Shown here in pieces: positions 58,590 through 64,000 of a stretch of DNA of 64,000 nucleotides. The DNA is from Bradyrhizobium huanghuaihaiense (GTDB lineage: Bacteria; Pseudomonadota; Alphaproteobacteria; Rhizobiales; Xanthobacteraceae). Numbering within the stretch: the stretch's first letter is position 1; every line of letters starts with the position of its first letter. The position numbers and the translations under genes are program-made. The stretch lies in the NCBI RefSeq assembly GCF_007830635.1, contig NZ_VLLA01000015.1, positions 1 to 64,000 on the forward strand. Direction: 5' to 3'. A model generated the notes under the pieces. That model made no database searches, was not told the origin of the DNA, and was given only the letters and a program-made list of their open reading frames with translations.

Positions 58590-61109
58590 CTAGAAATTCG
58601 GGCCGAGCGCGATCTTGGTGATCGTGCCGTTCCTGACACCGATGCGCCATTCCGCCGAGCCGTTGGCGAACTGGGCGATGTAGATGTCGCTGTCGAGCGC
58701 GGTGACGCCGCGGAACGACACCGCACGCAGTGCACCGAGCCGCGCCAGGATGGCCTGGTCGAACGGAAGCTGCTGGCGCGTGATGTCGGCGACCTCCGGC
58801 GTCATGTGCTCGTAGTCCGGCTGTCCCTTCCCAACGTCCTCGATGTAACGGCGCAGCATCTCCTCGCCATTGGCGATCGGAACGGCGCGGCGCGCGGCAC
58901 GCCCCGGCTTTGCGCCGAGGTTTGAAGCTTCGACATTGTGGAAGCGCGTCTGCCGGCCCGGCATCAGGACCTCAAGACACCGTCCCGACTTGTCGGCGAT
59001 CACCCAGGCATTGTTCACGGTGGTCGTGGCCGCCCAGCTCATGTTGGATCTGACCACGCTCTGGCTCTTGCGATTGCCGTCGGCGTCGAGATTGAAGACA
59101 CGAATGTCGTCGCCGAGTTCGTTGTAGACCATGATCCGGATCGGCGAGGTGCCGGCGCGGCCGCGCACATTCGCCTCTTCCGAGCAAGGCAGGATGCCGC
59201 CGAGCTCGTCGTTGCCGTCCGCCCGGAAGATCACGTCGCCGGCCTTGCCGTCGGGCTCGAGCAGCAAGCGGAATTCAGCCGTGCCGTTCTCGAACTTGGC
59301 GCCATAGATATCGTAGCCGCCGGGGCCGACGCCGCGGAAGAAGATCGACTCGAGGGCGCCGAGCGCCACGAAGGTCGCCTGCGTCTCGTTGAGCTGGCGG
59401 TGAATCTTCGCAGCCAGCGGCGCGCTCATGCGGTCGTAGTTCGGCATGCCCCGGCGCAGATCCTCGATCCCGCGCAGGATCATCTCCTTGCCGCCGGCGA
59501 CCGGGACCTGCTCGCGGAAACGATCCGGCACTTCCGCGACACGGCGCGCGAAGTCGGCTTCGATCGCCTGCGCGGTGGCCGCATCGATCCGCGGCGCGAG
59601 ACGGGCGCCGAACACCGCATTCTGGACCAGCACGCGCGAGACCCTGGCCTGCTCGTCGCGCAGGAAGATCAGGAGGTTGTCGCCATGGATCGAGAAGACG
59701 TCGGCGCCTTCGGCGAGCAGCGCGGCCCGGCCCTGCACCGTTTCCTGCACCTGTAGCCGATCGCCGTCGCGGCGCACGGTGAGCACGCGGTTCGGCGCAA
59801 CCTTGTACCAGCCGACATATTGATCGAGTGACGCCGGCCCCGTCGCCGGCGTCGGCACCTCGGCGAGGCGGACCGCGCGGATGTCGCGGCCGTTCATGCG
59901 CAGCACCAGCTCGGAGGAGCGGCGCTCCGCATCGAGCGGAAACGTGATCTCGCCGGACGAGGCCGCGTAGGACGCGATGCCGTCACTGCCGACCGTCAGG
60001 CGCAATTTGCGCTGCCCGGTGAGCTGGCCGTAGAGCTCGTCGCCCTCGCGGAAGATCGCGAACACCGAGGCCGGACCCATGCCGTAGAAATTGACGAAGG
60101 GGCGGTAATGCTCGGCCGGCACCTCGCCGCTGTCCGCAACGGCGGGCGCAGGATCCGGCGTGCGATAGGCGATCATGCCGGTCGAGACGATCAACGCCGG
60201 CACGATCGCGGCCGCGATCCACAGCCGCTTGCGCCAGCCGACCGCGACCGGCAACGCCGCCGCCGCGATGATGCGCTCGACGCGGGCGCGCACGGTCGAG
60301 GCTCGCGCCATCGCGAGCTCGACGGGGCGCGGTTTCACGCTGCTGGCAAAATCGAGCAGGATCTCCGCATAGGACAGCCGGTCGTCGATCACCTCGATCG
60401 CCTGCGCGTCGCTGATGATCTCGGCGAGTTCGACGAGATGCGCGAGCTGCCACCAGGAGAACGGGCTGAACCAGAACACCGCGCGATTGAGCGAGGCCAG
60501 CAGGAGGATGTAGAAATCGCGGTTGGCGACATGCGCGCTTTCATGGGCGAGCACTGCGAGCCGCTTCTTGGCATCCCAGCCTGCAAATTGCGGCGGCACC
60601 AGAATGGTCGAGCCGAAGGTAACAGGGCCGCCGACGTCGCGGCTGACGCGGATGTCGGCATCGATCAACTGCGCACCCTTCACCGGCTTCGCCGCGCGCG
60701 CCAGGCGCCAGGTCAGGCCGAGGCCGATGGCGAGCCGCAGCAGCAACAGGCCGGCGACGCCGGCATAGACGATGGTCGCCACCAGCCACCAGTCGATCGA
60801 AACCCCACTTCGCGCAGGCGGCGCCACGGCAGCACCCGGCGCGATCGGCAGCGCCGGCTGCGGCGTCTCCAGCATCGCGATGTCGGCCGGCCACATTTCG
60901 CCCGGCACCGGAACGGAGGCGGGCAACCGGTCGATGGTGAGCGTCGGCCAATGCATCACGAACGGCATCGCGAGCGAAGCCATGAGCACGACGACCCACG
61001 CCGTCATGTGGACGTGCGGATTGCGCACGCGAAACAGGATGAGACCGAACCAGACGACGCCTCCCAGCACAAAGGAGCGCAGCGCCGCCTCCGCCAGAGT
61101 TGCGATCAT
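58590..61109 (-). CDS. BlaR1-type M56 peptidase with multi-domain periplasmic sensor
   Basis: 839-residue membrane zinc protease. Helices at about 11-26, 36-53, 107-134 and 297-314 surround the M56 site LAVLAHESAHVANRD (His189, Glu190, His193) and the downstream Glu in HLVELAEIISDAQAIEV. BlaR1 proteins sense a signal outside and cleave a BlaI repressor inside. Here the usual penicillin-binding sensor is replaced. The order is two beta-barrel-like units (about 345-415, FREGDELYGQLTGQRKLRL; 428-497, YVGWYKVAPNRVLTVRRDGD, DUF3471-like), a repeat unit (537-625), a VHL-beta-like unit (653-725) and a second copy of the repeat unit (746-838). The two copies share MPNYDRM/QPDYEHM, GALxxxxFRGV and FxNGxAExR. 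The start overlaps blaI by four bases. Confidence 0.88.
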   Translation of the reverse strand: MIATLAEAALRSFVLGGVVWFGLILFRVRNPHVHMTAWVVVLMASLAMPFVMHWPTLTIDRLPASVPVPGEMWPADIAMLETPQPALPIAPGAAVAPPARSGVSIDWWLVATIVYAGVAGLLLLRLAIGLGLTWRLARAAKPVKGAQLIDADIRVSRDVGGPVTFGSTILVPPQFAGWDAKKRLAVLAHESAHVANRDFYILLLASLNRAVFWFSPFSWWQLAHLVELAEIISDAQAIEVIDDRLSYAEILLDFASSVKPRPVELAMARASTVRARVERIIAAAALPVAVGWRKRLWIAAAIVPALIVSTGMIAYRTPDPAPAVADSGEVPAEHYRPFVNFYGMGPASVFAIFREGDELYGQLTGQRKLRLTVGSDGIASYAASSGEITFPLDAERRSSELVLRMNGRDIRAVRLAEVPTPATGPASLDQYVGWYKVAPNRVLTVRRDGDRLQVQETVQGRAALLAEGADVFSIHGDNLLIFLRDEQARVSRVLVQNAVFGARLAPRIDAATAQAIEADFARRVAEVPDRFREQVPVAGGKEMILRGIEDLRRGMPNYDRMSAPLAAKIHRQLNETQATFVALGALESIFFRGVGPGGYDIYGAKFENGTAEFRLLLEPDGKAGDVIFRADGNDELGGILPCSEEANVRGRAGTSPIRIMVYNELGDDIRVFNLDADGNRKSQSVVRSNMSWAATTTVNNAWVIADKSGRCLEVLMPGRQTRFHNVEASNLGAKPGRAARRAVPIANGEEMLRRYIEDVGKGQPDYEHMTPEVADITRQQLPFDQAILARLGALRAVSFRGVTALDSDIYIAQFANGSAEWRIGVRNGTITKIALGPNF

Positions 61110-61498
61110 TCTTTCTTCACTCCCCTCGCCCTCTTCGCCTTGGCCACCTGGTCGGCCAGCGTGCGCAATTGCTGCTGGTCGAGCATCTTGTTGTCCACCA
61201 TGCCGACGAGGACCTCCTCGATCGAGCCGTTGCAGAACCAGTCGACGATGCGCTGCACCGCCTTGGCCGCAACCCGCGAGCGCTCCTCGGCGGCGTGATA
61301 GACGTAGGTGCGGCCGTCCACCGTGTGGTTGGCATAGCCCTTCTCTTCGAGCCGGCGCAGCACCGTGCGCACTGTGGATTCCTTCAGGCGCCGCGACAAC
61401 CGCTCCCGCACGATTTCGGCCGTGACGGGACCATGAGCCCAAACCAATTGCATGACCTCACGCTCGAGGTCGCCGAGTTCAGGCAAACGATCGTCCAT
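61106..61498 (-). CDS. BlaI/MecI/CopY-family repressor
   Basis: 130-residue winged-helix DNA-binding repressor. LPELGDLEREVMQLVWAHGP and VTAEIVRERLSRRLKESTVR form the helix-turn-helix; TVLRRLEEKGYANHTVDGRT is the recognition wing; YHAAEERSRVAAKAVQRIVD begins the dimerisation domain with the site region cleaved in BlaI proteins. It is first in the operon and its stop overlaps the start of the M56 peptidase. It probably represses its own operon. Confidence 0.92.
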   Translation of the reverse strand: MDDRLPELGDLEREVMQLVWAHGPVTAEIVRERLSRRLKESTVRTVLRRLEEKGYANHTVDGRTYVYHAAEERSRVAAKAVQRIVDWFCNGSIEEVLVGMVDNKMLDQQQLRTLADQVAKAKRARGVKKE

Positions 61499-61669
61499 GG
61501 CATCTGACCTTGCGGATTGAGTTTTCTTGTAACGCTACAGACTGTCGCATATACGGCCGCGCGGCACAACGGCGATTCCACCTGAAATGGTGGCGATGGG
61601 CTGACCTAACGCCGGTCTAGAAACGTGTGGAGAGTCGGATGGACCTCCGACGCGATTGGCAGGATGCCC
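61499..61669. other. Upstream region of blaI-blaR1 operon
   Basis: Contains CTACAGACTGTCG- and TACA/TGTA-type half sites about 30-45 bases before blaI that could be a BlaI operator, but no perfect dyad is clear. Confidence 0.35.
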
Positions 61670-61814
61670 TGCCCCTCACCCGGATCGTCCGACGACGCTT
61701 CGCATCGTCGGAGCGATCCGACCTCTCCCCGCAAAAGAGCGGGGAGAGGTAAGGAAGGCACGCTGCTCGACTCCCTCGCCCCGTTCTTACGGGGAGAGGG
61801 TGGGGTGAGGGGCG
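61670..61814. repeat. Composite palindromic repeat, CCTCTCCCCGC family
   Basis: CCCCTCACCCGGATCGTCCG, then CGACGACGCTTCGCATCGTC, ACCTCTCCCCGCAAAAGAGCG-type palindrome with CGGGGAGAGGT, then CCCTCGCCCCGTTCTTACGG and CCCCTCACCCC complement. It repeats blocks of the element at 50147-50285. Confidence 0.75.
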
Positions 61815-61839
61815 CCTCCACGAGTCCGGTTTGAATGCC

Positions 61840-63489
61840 TCAGTACTTCGGCTCGTACATCTGCGACTGGACCAGGGCCTTCACGTCATTCGGCGCGGGT
61901 CCATCCGCCAGTCCGCGCTGATAGGCGACATCGGCAACCGCGGCGGCGATACGGACAGAGACCTCGCGGATGCGGGGCAGCGCCGGATAGAGGCTGCCCT
62001 GGGCGAGGTCCTCCTTGCCGACGCAATCGGCCAGAGCATGGGCGGCCGCCATGAACATCTCGTCCGTCACCAGCCTGGAGCGGCTGGCGATGACGCCGAG
62101 GCCGACGCCGGGGAAGATGTAGGAGTTGTTGCCCTGGCGCGGCACGAAGGTGCGGCCGCTCAGCGTAACTGGATCGTACGGACTACCGCAGGCGAACAGC
62201 GCGCGGCCCTCGGTGTAGCGATAGGCGTCCTCCGCCGAGCATTCCGCCTTGGAGGTCGGGTTGGAGAGCGCGAACACGATCGGCTGCTCGTTGAGCTCGG
62301 CCATCGCCTTCAGCACCTCGGGCGTGAAGGCGCCGCCGACCGCGGCGACGCCGATGATCGCCGTCGGCTTCAGCGTCTTGATCGCGGTGAGGAAATCCGC
62401 AATCGGCGCCTGGCCGGCATGGGCATAGCGCAGCTTGTGGCCGGAAAGACCCTCACGGCCGCTGACGACGAGGCCGCGGGAATCCACCAGCCAGTTGCGC
62501 CGGAGCGCTTCGGCTTCCGTGGCCCCCGCCATCATGGCGGAGACCACGAGATCGGCGATGCCGGTCGCTGCCTCGCCCGCGCCGAGGAACAGGATTTTCT
62601 GATCCTTCAGCTTGCCGCCGGAGACGCGCAGCGCCGAGAACAGGCCGGCGAGCGCCACTGCCGCAGTGCCCTGGATGTCGTCGTTGAAGACGCAGGCCTC
62701 GTCGCGATATTTGTGCAGCAGCTTGAACGCTGAGTGATTGGCGAAATCCTCGAACTGGATCAGCACGTCCGGGAAGGTCTTTCGCGCTGCTTGCATGAAC
62801 TCGTCGACGAAACTGTCGTAAGCCTCGCCCGTCAGCCGCCGCTCGCGCAGGCCGAGATAATAGGGATCGTTCAGGAGCTCTTCGTTGTTGGTGCCGACGT
62901 CGAGCACAACGGGCAGGCACTGCTCGGGATGAACGCCGGCGCAGGCCGAATAGAGCGAGAGCTTGCCGACCGGAATGCCCATGCCGTTGGCGCCGAGATC
63001 GCCAAGCCCCAAAATGCGCTCGCCGTCGGTGACGACGATCAGCTTGGCCGGATAGGGCCAGTTCTTCAGGATCTCGGCGATCTGGCCGCGATCGCGCGAG
63101 GAGATGAACATGCCGCGCGGCCGCTGGAAGATCAGGCCGTATTTCTGGCAGGCGAGCCCGACGGTCGGCGTGTAGATGATCGGCTGGACCTCGTCGATGT
63201 TGTCGACCACGACACGGAAGAACAGCGCCTCGTTACGGTCATGCAGCGCGTTCAGCGCGACGTATTTTTCGAGGTCGGTCGGCAGCGCGCGCAGATTGGT
63301 GAGCACGCGCTCCGCCTGGGTCTCCATCGTCAGCACGCAAGGCGGCAGCAGGCCACGCAGGCCGAGCGCGGCGCGCTCCGCTTCCGTGAAGGCGGTGCCC
63401 TTGTTGAGCAAGGGATCGCGCAGCAGCGTCATGCCGTGCGCGGTGTCGGATGATGTCGAATGGGCGCTGACCCGAGCAGGTCTATTCAC
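61840..63489 (-). CDS. NAD-dependent malic enzyme
   Basis: 549-residue cytosolic enzyme that decarboxylates malate to pyruvate, reducing NAD. It belongs to the SfcA/MaeA-like group without the phosphotransacetylase tail seen in long rhizobial forms. Motifs: LRGLLPPCVLTMETQAERVL, VQPIIYTPTVGLACQKYGLI (catalytic Tyr), RPRGMFISSRDRGQIAEILK, the NAD and malate region VVTDGERILGLGDLGANGMG, IQFEDFANHSAFKLLHKYRD, VFNDDIQGTAAVALAGLFSA and LFLGAGEAATGIADLVVSAM. I chose the GTG at 63489, with GGGGGA just upstream; a longer in-frame start at 63591 is not conserved. Confidence 0.9.
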   Translation of the reverse strand: MNRPARVSAHSTSSDTAHGMTLLRDPLLNKGTAFTEAERAALGLRGLLPPCVLTMETQAERVLTNLRALPTDLEKYVALNALHDRNEALFFRVVVDNIDEVQPIIYTPTVGLACQKYGLIFQRPRGMFISSRDRGQIAEILKNWPYPAKLIVVTDGERILGLGDLGANGMGIPVGKLSLYSACAGVHPEQCLPVVLDVGTNNEELLNDPYYLGLRERRLTGEAYDSFVDEFMQAARKTFPDVLIQFEDFANHSAFKLLHKYRDEACVFNDDIQGTAAVALAGLFSALRVSGGKLKDQKILFLGAGEAATGIADLVVSAMMAGATEAEALRRNWLVDSRGLVVSGREGLSGHKLRYAHAGQAPIADFLTAIKTLKPTAIIGVAAVGGAFTPEVLKAMAELNEQPIVFALSNPTSKAECSAEDAYRYTEGRALFACGSPYDPVTLSGRTFVPRQGNNSYIFPGVGLGVIASRSRLVTDEMFMAAAHALADCVGKEDLAQGSLYPALPRIREVSVRIAAAVADVAYQRGLADGPAPNDVKALVQSQMYEPKY

Positions 63490-63789
63490 GAAATCCCCCA
63501 GGGAGTTTCTTATTGAAGGGCAACCATTGTCGGCCAGCGGTCCTCCGAGATCAAGGACGTAGCCATCGCAGCATCGATTGTGATCTCGCACCGCAGCGAG
63601 ATTGGCGCCGAAACTGGCAAAAATGCGCGCGCGAAAAGGTTAACGGCGCTCAGCTACTCATGATGAGGGATTGAGAGCGGCCCCTCTCTCCCCTCGTCAT
63701 TCCGGGCTCGCGACTTCGTCGCGCCCCGGAATGACGAGAAGGCCTCACTATCTGTCAGGATGAGGAGCTGTGCTCGTGGTGCCTCGAAA
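63490..63789. repeat. Intergenic region with CGTCATTCCGGG palindrome
   Basis: CGTCATTCCGGG (63695-63706) and CCCGGAATGACG (63725-63736) enclose CTCGCGACTTCGTCGCG, itself a short hairpin. This is another well-known dispersed rhizobial element. The rest is the presumed malic-enzyme promoter region. Confidence 0.8.
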
Positions 63790-64000
63790 CTACTCAGGCT
63801 TGATGTCGGCGGCCTTCACAATCGGCCACCATTTCTCGGTCTCGGCTTTCTGAAAGGCGGCGAGCGCTGCGGGCGTTTGCTGGGCTGCAGGCGGAATCTC
63901 CTGCCCGAGTTCGGCAAAGCGCTGCTTGACGGCGGGATCGGCGAGCACGGCGACAATGGCCGCATTGAGCTTTGTCACAATCTCTTTCGGCGTGTTCTTC
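63790..64000 (-). CDS. TctC/Bug-family substrate-binding protein, C-terminal part
   Basis: Partial gene cut by the window's right edge; only about 70 C-terminal residues are present. The end reads NTPKEIVTKLNAAIVAVLAD, PAVKQRFAELGQEIPPAAQQ, TPAALAAFQKAETEKWWPIV, KAADIKPE, which is the closing helix pair of Bug-type periplasmic receptors for tripartite tricarboxylate transporters. The TPKEIVxKLNA and LGxEIPPxxQQTP segments are characteristic. The 5' end, signal peptide and any transporter partners lie outside the window. Confidence 0.85.
   Translation of the reverse strand, partial: KNTPKEIVTKLNAAIVAVLADPAVKQRFAELGQEIPPAAQQTPAALAAFQKAETEKWWPIVKAADIKPE

Noticed and set aside
61499..61600. BlaI operator upstream of the repressor gene
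   Set aside because: TACA/TGT half sites are present but I could not find a convincing symmetric pair, so it is mentioned only in the gap entry.

Overview
The window looks like chromosomal DNA of a Bradyrhizobium-type alphaproteobacterium (Rhizobiales). The evidence is high GC with strongly GC-biased third codon positions from about 14.1 kb onward, several small orphan proteins and palindromic intergenic repeats typical of Bradyrhizobium, a SemiSWEET sugar transporter, a glgC-glgA pair, and many high-affinity uptake systems. The species call is an inference from gene content; no marker gene such as 16S rRNA is present.

Region A, 1 to about 14.1 kb, is accessory DNA in decay. It starts with a complete IS630-family element (1-1050) and then holds short orphan genes. 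Several of these sit beside a broken relative carrying a single stop or frameshift (2253, 2855, 3076, 5451, 6777). From about 7.2 to 13.4 kb it holds the wreck of an integrative conjugative element: an IS21 IstA fragment, a relaxase (DUF3363/RlxS type) broken by two in-frame TGA codons and a frame excursion, a broken IS110 transposase, an apparently intact lytic transglycosylase, an intact TraF-type S26 peptidase, and the C-terminal part of an S8 subtilase of the kind usually paired with an AAA ATPase. A 3' piece of a tRNA-Gln (13562-13613) and an intact tRNA-Lys (14112-14187) mark the change to core-like DNA.

Region B, 14.1-31.5 kb, holds an LTXXQ/Spy-like periplasmic protein, an orphan TRAP binding protein, leuA with a leucine-rich leader peptide and hairpin array, a Tat-exported SMP-30/gluconolactonase-like protein, a GST, D-Ala-D-Ala ligase and an FAD oxidoreductase. 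A compact branched-chain amino-acid-type ABC operon (livH, livM, a fused livG-livF ATPase, binding protein) and a UvrA2-type protein follow.

Region C, 31.5-44.1 kb, is uptake and organosulfur metabolism. It has an orphan Tat-exported ABC binding protein, a Gfo/Idh/MocA dehydrogenase, a short RlpA protein and a CmcJ/NvfI-type oxygenase. A six-gene minus-strand sulfonate-type operon follows (binding protein, permease, ATPase, acyl-CoA-dehydrogenase-like and SsuD-like flavoenzymes, second binding protein), with a divergent third binding protein.

Region D, 44.1-64 kb, holds glycogen synthesis (glgC, glgA) with SemiSWEET, a DODA-type dioxygenase, a carboxylesterase that lacks its nucleophile, a Baeyer-Villiger-type monooxygenase fused to an esterase, a DUF1800-DUF1501 secretion pair, a BlaI/BlaR1-type signalling pair with an unusual multi-domain sensor, NAD malic enzyme, and the 3' end of a TctC/Bug binding protein cut by the window edge.

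The most unusual items are the BlaR1-type protein with a duplicated periplasmic sensor, the monooxygenase-esterase fusion with an altered fingerprint, the leuA leader, the fused Liv ATPase, and the degraded conjugative element with its subtilase remnant.
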